A stretch of 64,000 nucleotides of DNA, taken from Elysia crispata. Taxonomy: Eukaryota; Mollusca; Gastropoda; Plakobranchidae. Position 1 is the stretch's first letter, and each line of letters opens with the position of its first letter. A program made the position numbers and the translations under genes. The DNA lies in contig JAWDGP010005302.1 in assembly GCA_033675545.1 (NCBI GenBank), positions 717,501-781,500 on the forward strand, written 5' to 3'. Below are positions 26,403 to 39,123 of this stretch, in pieces. The notes below the pieces were generated by a model. That model did not search any database. It saw only the letters and a list, made by a program, of their open reading frames with translations, and was not told the DNA's origin.

Positions 26403-28458
26403 CTGAAATAAAAAAAAATTGCTTCATAAATTTATGGTGCAAAAAAAGCTGCTCATATTACACCATTAAGAAGCATGTGTTGAACTAAACATCTTAAAAG
26501 TCTAAACTTATGGAATCTTTTCAGGGGAATTAGATAATAATCTCACAATACTTTAAAATAGATTATGTACGTCCCCACTGAGCATTGTACAAATGGTGTG
26601 CAATTTTTTTTCACATCATTGTTTCCCTAAGTTCAGCAATTTAGATTCTCCAGAAAATATTGAGGGTGTTAAACAAAGATGAAAGAAGAAATTCATTTTC
26701 TTCAAGTGAAAAGTAAAACAATGTCCTAAGTTTTACTCCTTTTAAAATTACAAGTTAAAGAGAACTAAAATAAACTCAGGCAATACTTCAGCTTATTCAA
26801 ATATCAGTTCACTGGAAAGAGACAGAAGAATCAGCAGTTGTATATTTTTCAGAACTTATTTTTTTTAATCTTCTGGTGCTCGTGATACAAAATTCTTCAA
26901 TTCAGAGTGAAAAAACAACAACATGCATTTGTTTAACATTTTAAATCCTCTAGATTACTTGGGATTGAAAACAAAATTTCTTGATTTCCTATGATTGATT
27001 CAGCTTTTGCTTGCAAGAGTTTTATAGCTTTCTCAAAAATTATAAATATATTCAAATTGTTATCTTCTTGATCTAATCAAGAGAAGTTGAAACTCATTGA
27101 TATCGCATTCAATTCGATGTTGACCTCTTATTGAATTTTAGCCAACCATTTGTCAACGCACAAACAGTCTTAAAAACATTATTAAAAAACCAGGACCATA
27201 GTAGGAAAAAAATGAGTAATTTTAGTTGAGGGTGGACAAAATTTCATAACAAATTTTTGTCAATTGAAGGTGGCCTCAGAAAAAAATTTATAAAATTTAT
27301 CCTCTCGGACAAAAAATTTAACTTTATCAAAACATTCAACTCAGCATCATTTTAATTTTAAATGGACACAAATCAAAAGCTTAAGAACATTTTTGTTTTA
27401 TCAAGATCTCAGTTCAAAGTTGTGAAATCTTTGACTTTGACTTTTTTTTTTATTATTTTCTAGTTCTGATCACCCAATTGTGCTAGTAGGCCTATAATAC
27501 AACAACTTTTGCATGAAACAAATCTTACACATGTATTTATAACTTGTAGTTTGTCAAAACTGAATGATTTAACACAATAATTTTTAGGTTGTTCAAAATC
27601 TACTCTCTGCACACATAAAAATCACAGGATTGAAAGAAAATTTGTCTTAGCCCATCTGCATATCTAGCAATATTTTACTATGACAGTATGAGCAACATCA
27701 AAATGATATCTTTGTATAGCTTACCAAATTTTTGGTCGGCTGCAAGATGCAATGCCTGTTGTAAGAATTAATTTTCGTCTTGCTTTAAGAGATATGTAGC
27801 TAAATCATAACTATGATACTTGTTTTGTCCTAAATTGGTAGTTAGTATATAGACTTTTAAAATATGTGAAGAAATTGATCTATATCTAGATCTAGATCTA
27901 GAAAACGCACGTTTTATAATTTATCAAATAGAAAAGGCTACCAGACACCCCTTATCTTTCAATCTAGCTAGACTAGATCTTGCTTGCATTCATTTTACTT
28001 ATGTATGTACTATGTCCATCTAATTTTCTAGACCTAAATCCATTATTAATCTATCTAGAGCTAGAATCTGATGTTGACCTAATGCTGAGCGAGCGAATGA
28101 ATACTCAAAACGAAACCAGATGTAACAATTAACATGCAGTCATACATGAATGGGCTGTGGAGAAAGCATGCCTTGTAAACTTAAAAATTGCTTTTGGGAG
28201 TACATGAACTTAAAAACAAACGATTCTCTAAAAAAGTTTGTTTCCTTTCAAATTTAGAGATTACAACTCCACATCTGCGGCTTCAAATGTGATCGAATTA
28301 CATATTTAATACAAAGCTCATTTTTTTTTCTTGCCTAGTCATCCAGGATCTTGGGCAATAGAGATACAGCTTATCTTAACGAGATAATTTGGCCGTGATG
28401 TTTCCGAGTTCTTTCTTTGAAATACATAACTTTAATTATTCCAATTTCTCCCCCCCCC

Positions 28459-28489
<31 letters not shown>

Positions 28490-28523
28490 ATTACTTACCA
28501 AAATCGTGTTGGCACTTTCTTAC

Positions 28524-28700
28524 CTGGGCAGGTAGTGTGTGTGTGACTAACCAAAGGTGTATTGCATGGGCACCTGTACCAGATGGTGCGGCAAGTGAAA
28601 GAGGACCTTTGTGGCTGGTACAGGTCGGCACCCTACGACGAGCAATTCTGAGTTACGTGCTCAAGGTGATCGGTATTAAAGCTGTCTGAAAACTATTAAA
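28524..28700 (-). other. GGCT: probable 5' UTR exon 1 of GGCT
   Basis: On the minus strand a strong donor, CCCAG|GTAAGAAAG, ends at 28524. The DNA upstream of it is much less AT-rich than its surroundings. Joined to the acceptor at 26402, the coding frame meets a TAG within this exon and no later ATG before MAHQAV, consistent with a non-coding first exon. The 5' edge (about 28700) is a guess, and no TATA box is obvious. Confidence 0.5.
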
Positions 28701-28982
28701 ACGAGCATTAAAAAGGTGTTCGCGGTCTTTGTCGTTTTCAGCTGTTTCGGCTATGAACCGTTATATGAAAGCAAGGTTATAACGTTAGTGGACAACCAGT
28801 TTAAAATTGTAAGCGGAAAAGAAAAAAAACTTTTCCTAACCTTCACCTTGAATTGAACTCGGAAACAGGGCATCGTGTATGACAAATTCTATTGGTTGTC
28901 ATGTAAATAGGCTAATAAAATTTAAAACAACCCCTTTTCACTTTTAATAAATTTCTCATTGATTTTTTTTTTCTTCGAGACA

Positions 28983-29227
28983 ATTTCACAGTAAGGAACG
29001 TTTCTCTAATTTTATTTTGTTGAAATTAGGATTTATAAACCCAAAGAAATCTCGTTTACGGCTCTGTTTTTTCGAACCCCTCTTTCAAATAATTAAATAC
29101 ATTTCACAGTGAGGAACGTTTCTCTAATTTTATTTTGTTGAAATTAGGATTTAGGATTTATAATAGACCCCAAGAAATCTTGTTTTCAGCTTTTTTTTAA
29201 AAATCCCTCTTTCAAATAATTAAATAC
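28983..29227. repeat. 118-bp tandem duplication
   Basis: Copy 1 is 28983-29100 and copy 2 is 29101-29227, each running from ATTTCACAGT to TTAAATAC. Copy 2 has a small internal GGATTTA duplication and scattered changes. It lies just upstream of the presumed GGCT promoter. Confidence 0.9.
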
Positions 29228-29275
29228 AAAATACATAGGTGGATCGATAAGATAAATAAATGGATAAATCGAAAA

Positions 29276-29278
<3 letters not shown>

Positions 29279-29350
<72 letters not shown>
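29279..29350. repeat. (GA)n microsatellite
   Basis: About 35 pure GA units followed by a G run (29355-29366). Confidence 0.95.
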
Positions 29351-29355
<5 letters not shown>

Positions 29356-29520
29356 GGGGGGGGGGGTGGTTTACTTACAATGCGTTTTTGATGGTACTAG
29401 AGATATCCCACAACACGATACAGCGTCCAAGGTATACTCGAAGAGCATTGAATAATACGAGACCTGTCGGTTTGAAAATACAGAAGCAGGATCAATACAT
29501 GAGTTTATTTTATCGCTTTC

Positions 29521-29620
<100 letters not shown>

Positions 29621-31441
29621 ACTATCTAGTTTGAAGATAAGTTGAAATAATTGATAAGAGTGCTCAACTGTGGGAGCATTTCATAGATATAGAAGATCTT
29701 ACCTTAAATTCTCTTCATACGACTAACTATCAATCTAACACTGTGCGTGTGTCCCGGGCTGTTTGTAACGAACTGGCAGATTTTTCTAGCTGTGTCTCTA
29801 TGACTGTATAATCAAGCGGATGCGCTTCCTATCAACGTGGCTCTGCAAAACAGCTCTTAACCACACTAGCTTAAGGCGGATACGGTACTATGTGTATGTG
29901 TGTGTGTTGTTTTGTTTTTCTTTTTTTTCGGAAAATGACAGTAAAGTCCTAATGCTGGTAATCATAATGGGTTGACGAGCAAAAAAAAAAAAAAAAGGAA
30001 AATCAATCTTGTGAGATGTGAGTGAGAGTTATTAAATAATAAAACTATGATACTTTCCTTTGCAGTCACTTCTTTCGGTTTTACCGTCTAATTTTTTTAT
30101 GTATTTTTTTTCCTATGAAAACTCAATACGTTCTATAAAATGTTCAGCCTCCTGCAAATCTCTTACAATTTTGCGCGAAAAAGCAATACGTCCACTTTAA
30201 GCTACATCTATGCAAATGTGGCACATTTTAACCCATAGGCCTAACATTAAAACCGTTGTATACGGTTCATAGATCTGTTTTGAATGTATTACAGAGACAT
30301 TAAAGCAAATACAAACCATGACGTTTGTATTAGGGTAAACCCAGGTCTTAATAATATCATGCACGTCTGCAGCTCATGTTATTTACGAAGCGGATGAATC
30401 CAAGCATGCTAAAAGCTTTTATTATGTGGTATTTGTTATCAAACAATAAAAATGAAGGTGTCTGAAAAGGGCAGGATACTCTACCGGCAGTTAAAAGTAC
30501 GCGCAGAGGCGTATCCGATGACGCGTTTAACATTATCGGGAGTAAAGAAAAATGACTCTTATAACATAATGCGGCCACAACATTACTGCCGCTAGTACTA
30601 CTACTGCTGCTAAGAGTACTGCTACACTTTAGGCTTTGCTAAAGGGGATGGAAATATAACAAAAATCCCTGCCCTACCTTGAATTAGCCTTGCAAGGGTG
30701 CAGTGCTGACACTGTGAGTGTGAAGCTTTTTTTTTTATTTGTTTGTTTTGTTCCTTTTTTTCAATCTCCCACGTTTTAATACTTTGTGGTATCTTTGTTT
30801 TCTTATTTTGAAAAGGCGCGGCAACTAATTATCATTTTCACTAATATTCAGTAACCGAACAAAAAACAAATACTTTTAAATTCAGTAAACCTCTAGCGAC
30901 GCAAGTGAGCTGTGTTTTGTGTGTCTGGAATCTTTGAAAAGGAGGGATTTTTTTTATGTACCTTTTACTTCACTGGAATCTGAATGCAGGGATGATTCCG
31001 ATATTATGAACACAATGAGAATTTTATGATATTCGCAATTCATGCCAAGAGTGCTTTATTAAGTTAGGATCATTATAAAGTTTCTATAGATTATTTTTAT
31101 TAATTCTCCTCAATATCATATTTTTTTCCTTTAATCATGTAAAACAAATGTATTCTGATAGGAATAAGATGTGGTGAAGAGCAGAGACTAATCACAGTGC
31201 TAATAAGTACTTTCATTTTAGATTACCATTAAACATGAACATTTCAAGCATCATGAAATCTTTCGCCTACTTGTTTAAAACTGTACTGAGCTACTTACAG
31301 TTTCGCATATTACTGTAAATAATGCATATCAAATCTTTATTACAGAATATTGACTACGAAGATCACAGCTCATGTGCTGAGAAATTATTTTGATAAACTC
31401 CGATAACAATTTTGTAACATTTTTCAACAATACTTACGCTC
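29621..31441. other. no feature seen
   Basis: Intergenic between the GGCT 5' region and the receptor pseudogene. ORF 30357-30578 (minus) has no recognisable motif. Confidence 0.5.
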
Positions 31442-34009
31442 ATGGCTATTAAAATCTTTTTAGCATTTCTGATTATGGTTGACTGTATAATCGTGAAGAT
31501 TTGCATTGTAGCTACGAGTGACTTTGAACCTGGTGAATATTTTAGCAGTGAAATTAACCTTCGCAAAAAATTAAAACCTTTGTCATCGATGGAATTAAGT
31601 ATCAACGGCAGCAGAGATTCAACATTAAACAATCAATGTAATAGAAGAAACTTTCCTACAGTTCGATGGAATAAAGACAAAAAACATAACGTATCCAATA
31701 AAAACTGTATTTGGCGAGTTGGGGATATTATAGCATCTCTCCAATTGTGCGGATGGAGCAACGCCGTAGTGATAACCATGGATCCTCTTAGAGAGGATAG
31801 TCATTCGAAAAACTGGACACAAGAACATGCCAATTACGCATTTTATTTTCGTAATAAGAATTTGCACCTCAATGTTTGGTGAGCATCAGAAACAACCCAG
31901 ATCCAGGTACGAATTTTAAATGACGTGTTGATGAACGGCATTTTAGAAGCTTTCCGAACTACGCTTTTATTGATTCAACACTTTCATCTCCAACCTTCTA
32001 GAGAGGAGGAGATTCAGAGACGCTTAGAGGAGATCATCTGGACATCCTACAGCTGCAAAGGTATCAAAAACTTTGTGTATATCTCTGCCAGGCCTTGGGA
32101 AGTAATGAGCGCAGCAAAATCAGTGTTTGTGCAACATCGCACCGGCCATTGTGCATTAATACCGCACAGGGCTCGCTTTGTTCTTATCGGTGTAGAAAAC
32201 TTGCAAGAAGGCAAACATCCTGTGCAGTCGCAACAATTCTCATCAATGTCACCGCTTTCATCATCACTTCGAATGTCATCACTATTGTTAATAGGGAAAA
32301 ATTCAACATCACCATTATTGCTTCGTGAATATCATTCGCTTTTTACCTTCGACCAGGGCACCATCAAGGTTTTCATCGCAACCGACTCAGTCCTTGACGT
32401 TGATTCGATCGACCGTCTCAGCTTCATCGTTTTTATTGAAGGAAACAGTTTTTTTCACTCTTCCTTACGAGAATATTCACTCAAGTTGCCACCTAGGCTG
32501 CTGTTGTTATATCGATCATACACAACCTCTCACACTAATGTGGCGTAGCAACGGGAAGAGGAAATTTGAAATTGTTTCAAGGGTCCATTCACCATTTCAA
32601 AAAAATCATGTCGACATGATGTTTCGACTTAAACAAGCTGACATTAGGGCTGGGAAGAGATGTACACTTTTTTCAAATATTTACACAGGATTGAATGAGC
32701 GCCACCTGACTTTTATTTCTAAGGAGTGGAGTTTTTATTTGCTAGTCGTGGGGGAGAACAAAACAGCGAAATATTCGGGGTTTCTTGAAGAAGTTGCCAA
32801 TGCGCTATCTGTTTCAATGAACTTTACATACACATTCTTCCCTGGCCCTGTTGAGTCCAAAAGCATCTCATGGCGCACTTTGGAAAATATGGTGATCTCA
32901 GACGGTGTTGGGGATGTTGCTTTTAGTCTTTACTACACATCGGCATCTTTGGTGTACAATATGTCCTCGACATATCCTATCTTCATCACTGACATGATAG
33001 GAGCTTATGTCTCCGAACCCCATGTTACCGTTCAAATTTTTACCTCTAAGCTAAGCTCTATTTTTTTATTTGTTCGGGAGTAATCTTTGCTTTTGTTTTA
33101 CTGAGCTATTCTTGTATTATACACAACTTAAGAAGTTGGTCAATCAATGAACGGATGAAGGAAAGAGCAACGGGCATTGGTTCAGCAAGAGCCGTCGTTT
33201 TTATGAGTGCTACCAGATATTTTTTTCTTTCTTAGGTTCTTGCTTTTCTCAGTGTAACTTTCCTCCGCCATTGCTTTTCTCGGGTCGGCTTCTTCTATTC
33301 ACATGGTGCATGAGCATTTCAACAGTCACTGCTATAATTAAAGGTCACCTTGCGTCTAACCTAGTTAAGGTCTCCCCCACTCCACCCTTTACGACTTTCT
33401 GCGGCATGATAGGCAGACACGATTACCGTTGGGGACATTTTAATAACTCTACTTTCCTACCCATACTAGCCGAAGATGAAAATCCGACTGCGAGAGCAAT
33501 CTTCACAGGATTGGTAAACTTTGCTGCAGAAGATCCTGAGATTTTGCCGAGCTCCGTAGAATCCCTCGTGCTTAAAGCAGCGAAAGGTGATAAATTTGTG
33601 GCTATTTTAGACTCATTTCACATGAAAGGACTTTCTCAAATGCAAAAAATTCATGGCGTTAAAGTCTTATCAGATTCACTGGGTATCAATGGACTTGGAT
33701 TAGCGTTGCCGATTGACTCTGAACTAACTGAAATCTGAACACATTATTGCGCTACATGACATGGGAATTTTTAACATGATTTTAGATAGTTAGTTGAGGC
33801 AGTTAGTCACTCAGAATCTGGGTAGCACTTCTGGAGTTGTTCGCAAGAATCATAGTTCAACCCATCATGACAACAAAGAAAGTATTATGAATGATCTACT
33901 ATTGTGTTTCACGGTTAGCAGATTTATGCTGCTCGCCGCAATTTTCATTCTTCTGTTGGAATGGTTTGTTGCCTATAGAAAGTTTGTGCTTGATTCTATG
34001 CAGATTTAA
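31442..34009 (+). pseudogene. intronless ionotropic receptor (iGluR/IR family) pseudogene
   Basis: Family members are tetrameric ligand-gated cation channels in the plasma membrane. Over 2.57 kb with no intron the whole order can be read: a signal-peptide-like start (MAIKIFLAFLIMVDC, 31442), an N-terminal domain, ligand-binding lobe S1 (LTFISKEW, then KYSGFLEEVANAL and NFTYTF, about 32700-33040), M1 (about 33040-33130), pore loop and M3 (SQCNFPPPLLFSGRLLLFTW, then TVTAIIKGHLASNL, about 33230-33360), lobe S2 ending GINGLGLALPIDSELTE (about 33735), and M4 (FMLLAAIFILLLEWFVAYRK, about 33920-33980). It is broken: an in-frame TGA lies at 31880 and about six frame changes separate the pieces (near 32205, 32325, 32540, 33080, 33200 and 33740). 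The usual S1 arginine that grips the glutamate alpha-carboxylate is absent (TSASLVYN), favouring a divergent IR over a classical glutamate receptor. A retrocopy or a decayed member of an intronless subfamily are both possible. Confidence 0.82.
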
Positions 34010-34439
34010 CATTAATTGCAAAAGATATAGACTACCAGTTTATACAATATCTTCAAATCTTAACAGGTGAATATTATATTTAGTTATGTGTAACTACGTG
34101 AGTGTTTATTTATTTCCTACCGTAATAGGACCCATACTTATCTCAGGGCTTGTTCCTCTCTACGTTAATGGCAGGCCCAACTAAGAATAGCAGTGGTGAT
34201 TAAAAATGCTAACACCAGTTCTAATGCACATGTAGGCCTAATACTTTTAAAAGCGAAACATAAGTAAAAGTATCATGAGTGTATGTAGATGTTCATCTAA
34301 ATCTAGATTAAGTCTTAGTAATTTGCAACAATAATTTTACATAGAACTAGAAAGTTTTAGATTGACTACTGGGATTTAGCCTCGTTGAGTGGATTTATTG
34401 AATCTAATGTAATTTAGACCTAGGCGTTAAAAAGTTCTT

Positions 34440-35720
34440 GGTCAACCTAGTCCTGGTGGCTGAAGAGACCAGAACTGCGGTCTACTTAGACACCAGAGAG
34501 TCTAGAATCCTGGGCTACCTAGACACATGGCTAGAGAGATCAGAATTCTGGTATACCTAGACACTTGGCAAGACTAAGACCTGATGATATCGTGATCCAT
34601 CCAAATTCCACACAACAACTGACCAAGGTAGAGCTAATAATGCCATAGCTTCATGAACTAAGACTACCCTGGCGTGAAACCGAGATCGTGACCAACCCCT
34701 AGCACTGGGATCATCTGCTCGACAGCAATTCAACAAAACTTAGTTTAGGGGAATAATTCTATATATTGGCGACGCAATAATCTAACAAGCCATAATTCAA
34801 AGGTAAAGACTTAGGTTACCACAATACATGTATTAGAAAAGGAATTTCATAGCATCATACTATTATAAACAAAATATCTATAAGAACAATTAAGAGGAAA
34901 GTTAATAGCTTCTTAGAACCCGCTAACTTACGAGTAAACACAAGGCTTCGCGATAACCTAAGGTTTTCAACAACTTACCCCGAATCATCGTGACATTCAC
35001 GGAGAAATAATATAATATTTAAGGCATAGAGTTACTTTTTCAATAAAAGTATTAACACGAGTTTACATTATAACAATAGACAAGAACTTCGAAAGGTCAT
35101 CTCATACAATCACTGTCAAACGGTACGACCTCTGGGTGCTCCAAAAATGCACTGACAACGAGTCTTTCTAAGTTCTACTTTTATAGTATAAATCCAATCG
35201 GCAAAGTTCCCTTAAGTTCCCAAATGCAAACGGAACAGCCGTTTCCCTGATCAAAATCTCTCGAACCAGGGAGATCGGTAACTTGTTTAACTATAATCGT
35301 CCGAGATTACAGAAATCTAAGGAATTTATCGTTACAGTCTAGCATCTCCCGACCAAAGAATCAGAATTTGTATTGTAGTTTCCCCAAATCTCCCAAGATC
35401 ACCGGATCAAAGTACGCCCGTTACTTCCTAAGCCAGCCTAAGTCAAGCTTCCCTGGTCAGCTGGACAGGAACAAAAGAACTACGAACTGCATTTGGTTAA
35501 ACCTATATAATGATAAAATAAATGTATGAATCTTTAGAATTTTAGAATAGAAATTTACAGTTACTGAGTTTGAGGGGCGGAGACTGATTTCCTGCGACTT
35601 AACTAAGGCTACTTATAAACAAGCTTAGAGGTGCGTTTGGCTCACCCAAAAGCTGTCATCTGCTCTATAGGCCCACTGCCAATGCTACAAGAACAACCGA
35701 AGCAGCCTTCTTACACTGTA
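34440..35720. other. unclassified stretch of distinct composition
   Basis: Less AT-rich and more C-rich than its surroundings, with abundant short motifs such as CCTAGAC, CTCCC and CGAGATC and almost no homopolymers. It begins at the 37-bp minisatellite. No coding motif or clean terminal repeats were found. It could be an old insertion of a repeat family I cannot name. Confidence 0.35.
34458..34570. repeat. imperfect minisatellite, unit about 37 bp, about 3 copies
   Basis: Three diverged units share the pattern GAGACCAGAAT...GGTCTACCTAGACAC. They form the left edge of a stretch of distinct composition. Confidence 0.7.
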
Positions 35721-37855
35721 GTCTAAATATGCACAATTAAGCACCACAGTAATAACATGCAGACATATTAATATTCAATGATGTGCACTAAGGTATCGAT
35801 ATGAGTGAATAGTTTGCGGCATTTTTTTTCTTTGTTGTTTTATTTTATATTATTTTTTTTGACAACAAATTATCCCGTCATATGTTCGAAACTTTGAACT
35901 CGACACTACAACTTAAAAATAACAATAATTTTAAGGTACGCACATAGACTGGCTTGTGCGTTTGTTTATTGGCATAATAGTTGTTTTGTTTTGTTTTTTC
36001 TGACTTGTACTTACAAACAATATTCCATTATTTCCCAAATTAAAATATGATTCTGATTCCTCAGTACAGACATATAAATATAAGCTGACTGCCTTAGTTT
36101 AGTATAATAGCTTTTAACATTTCATCACTTTGTCTCAACAACGAAAGTATTGATTAAATTACAATAATGACTATACCGTTGTACCACTGCACATTTAAAG
36201 CCAGATGCGCGCAGAATTCTGGTTGTTCAAATGATATAATTACTATGCTAAACAACTAATCTGCATTAAGATCAAGTCAAAATTAAATGAAAAAAAAAAT
36301 CAGCTGTAACGTGAGGTAGACATAATTATGTATATGCTGATTGGCGCATGAGTCAAATACATGATGGACGTGGCATTTCACAAATATAAAAACCTGAATC
36401 TTATACCTTCAACATGCATGGATGCAGCAGCAGCAGTATTAGCCTACATGACTAATTCAAACACAAGCGTGTAGCCATATAGCCAGCTAGTCGAACCCCT
36501 CGCCCCTCAACCACACACACACACACGCACACTTTTTAAAGCCGCCTTGTAGGACTTTCAGAGGGAGTCACTTCCTAGTCTGTATCGTCGAATTTAAATG
36601 TTGATGTAGCACCAGATTTCAATTTTACTTTTAACATCCTGTACTTATATGGATATAACCATTAATGACACAGATTGTCTATTTTTCTAACCACAAAAAT
36701 CATCCATCAACAAACAGCTGCAAGTTTCCTTCTCTCATCGCACCAGGATGCTCAGTTTCTATGTTGTTGGTTTTTTTTTTTGTTTTATCCTGCCTACATC
36801 AGGTGTGCTACTTTCGCCCTTTCTCTCACGCTCTCGATTAAAATGGTTTAAAATCGAGTACCAACTTATCAGCAGAGGAAGATTTGAGACATTCGAGAGT
36901 AATGTGCTTATCATATGATTTTCTAGCTGCGACCTGAAACAGGCATGTTTTATTCTGAAAGGCTCTTGAATAGGTTTTTGTTAAGGTGCTTTGAAAACTG
37001 AAATGGATTAGGATAAATTTAGAAAAAAAAATGCGTTTTTTTTTTTCACTTTCTAGTCCGTTTTGGACAAAGCTTAGCAACATAACAACAAAAAGTGTTT
37101 GATTTCTCAATAATTAGTAAACTAGCGACAGCTAAAAGATAGGATAACGATTTTGAGGATAAGAGATTCCCGCAGGGTGCACACCTTGTGTGGGCATTTT
37201 GATTTGTTTCTCCACAGATCTCTCTCATGTCCCCACGACTCACGTCTTGGTTAGTCTTGAGCAAAAATTGTAATCTGTTTTATGCAATTCTTTTTATATA
37301 CAGTTGTAATGAGCACTGCTCGTTTTGGACGCCCGAATACCGTAAAGATTTCCAATTTACTTTAACATTCTTTATTTTGAATGGATTGAACCAAAACTAG
37401 AGTAAGGCACGGAAGCTTGCCGCCCGTGTGAGAATAATGATATCGAGTTATCGCGGACTCCAATCATTCCACCACGAACACCCGAAGTGAGAAGATTTAC
37501 TCCTATGTTATCTTATGTTAAAAGTCCCTAATGTTAGTTTTCTTCACTAGATGCTGGTAACGTAGAGAAGTGAGGCCTTACCTCAGGAGTGATATTGTTT
37601 ACCCACCCTCCCCCTCCAAAAAAAAAAAAAACAAAAAAAAAAAACCACACGCTTCGCCCGATTTGTACTATTATTTTGGGTGAATTTAATCCATTGGTTC
37701 CATTTTCTTCCCAAACTTTTTATTTTTCCATGTTATGCTGTAGACCCAAATTATTTGACTTACTCATACCTAGATGTTTTTTGTGTACTTAAAAACAATA
37801 ATGTTGTTAATAATTATCTTTCAGTGTTTATAGCAGATATGACAAGAATGTAGTC
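35721..37855. other. no feature seen
   Basis: AT-rich non-coding DNA. Short (CA)n at 36514-36527 and poly-A at 37618-37643. ORFs 36838-37110 and 37046-37264 (minus) are unsupported. Confidence 0.5.
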
Positions 37856-38235
37856 GTCAATGTTTTGAATTCATTGTGCATATTATGTTAAAGATACACA
37901 CCTTTGAAACTACAACGTATTATCCATCTGGCTTTTTAGACCATTGAGTTATAGTTTTCTTATATGAAGGTGTAATTCTTTGCCACTCATAACATATGTT
38001 TACTTCTGCATCTCATCGAATCAAATTAGACTTAAAGTAATCGATGTTGTGAGTGTCTCTTTAATCCTTCCTTCATTTTACATATTGTTCAAATCAACTT
38101 TACTTTTGACACATTTGACTTTAAACTCAAAATTGTCGTTATTATTTCCCTGGTACTTTATACATGTATATGCTTTATTTGACAGTCTTTGAGAATGGAG
38201 AGTGTAATGTACGTGCACAAACTGAATATGTGATT
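37856..38235. repeat. diverged direct duplication, copy 1
   Basis: Shares the order GTCAATGTTTT, ACCTTTGAAACT, TTAGACCATT, CTGCATCTCATCGAATCAAA, TTAAAGTAATCGA and TCTTTGAGAAT with 38616-39123. About 760 bp separates the starts. No coding content. Confidence 0.85.
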
Positions 38236-38615
38236 GAAAGATGTGTATAAAAATATTGGCCCTGTTGTTTTAGACCGCCTCTGGTGTATAGAGTTCAATT
38301 TTACCCACCTTGAGCGTGCTATGAGTGAAGGAGTTAAAGATGCAATTACAACCACAGGGCATTTTGTGTAAAATCTGACGGAAGTCTCTTACAGAATATC
38401 TGCTTCTTTCAAAAATGTGATTTCTTTGTGGTGTTTCAGATTGGCTCATAAATCAAGCGCACCTGTTCGGAGTATATCAACCGTGTCCATTTCACTTGTC
38501 GCCAGGGTGAGCACAGAAAAACAGCCGATTAGCCGTGACATCACATCATTAAATTTTCAGTGGGGCAATCATAATAATAGCGATGGTTTACCTTAGCAAA
38601 ATGTTAATAGTTCCT

Positions 38616-38741
38616 TGTCAATGTTTTCAGTTTATTATGCATATTGTGAGGAGATAAATACCTTTGAAACTGTAACGTATAATCAATCCGGCTTGTTAGA
38701 CCATTCAATTATATAATGTAACATGTTAATTTGAGCATATC

Positions 38742-38806
<65 letters not shown>

Positions 38807-39123
38807 ACCTATGCTGCCTATGGTACACAAATCTTTTCTCATATGATGGTGTAACTCTTTGGTACTCTTTTCTTATTTCCTCATATGTTTACCGCTGCAT
38901 CTCATCGAATCAAATTAAACTTAAAGTAATCGACGTTGTAATTGTGTCTTTAATCATTATTTTACTTTACATATTGTTCAGATGAACTTAACTTTGACAA
39001 TTTAACATTCAACTTAAAATTTCTCAATGATTTTCCTGGCACTTTATACTTATGCTCTATTAAACCGTCTTTGAGAATTGTTAGTGCAATGAAATTTTTG
39101 GTACGTGCATAAACAGAATGACG
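38616..39123. repeat. diverged direct duplication, copy 2
   Basis: Same ordered blocks as 37856-38235 but longer, because an (AT)n(GT)n array (38744-38806) sits in the middle. The copies differ by many substitutions and small gaps, so the duplication is old. Confidence 0.85.
38744..38806. repeat. (AT)n-(GT)n microsatellite
   Basis: About 21 AT units then about 10 GT units, present only in copy 2 of the surrounding duplication. Confidence 0.95.

Noticed and set aside
31363-31867. Minus-strand ORFs opposite the receptor pseudogene
   Set aside because: Antisense shadows of the plus-strand reading, which carries the recognisable domains.
36838-37264. Two minus-strand ORFs of 72-90 codons
   Set aside because: No motif, no exon borders, Lys/Phe-rich composition typical of chance frames in AT-rich DNA.
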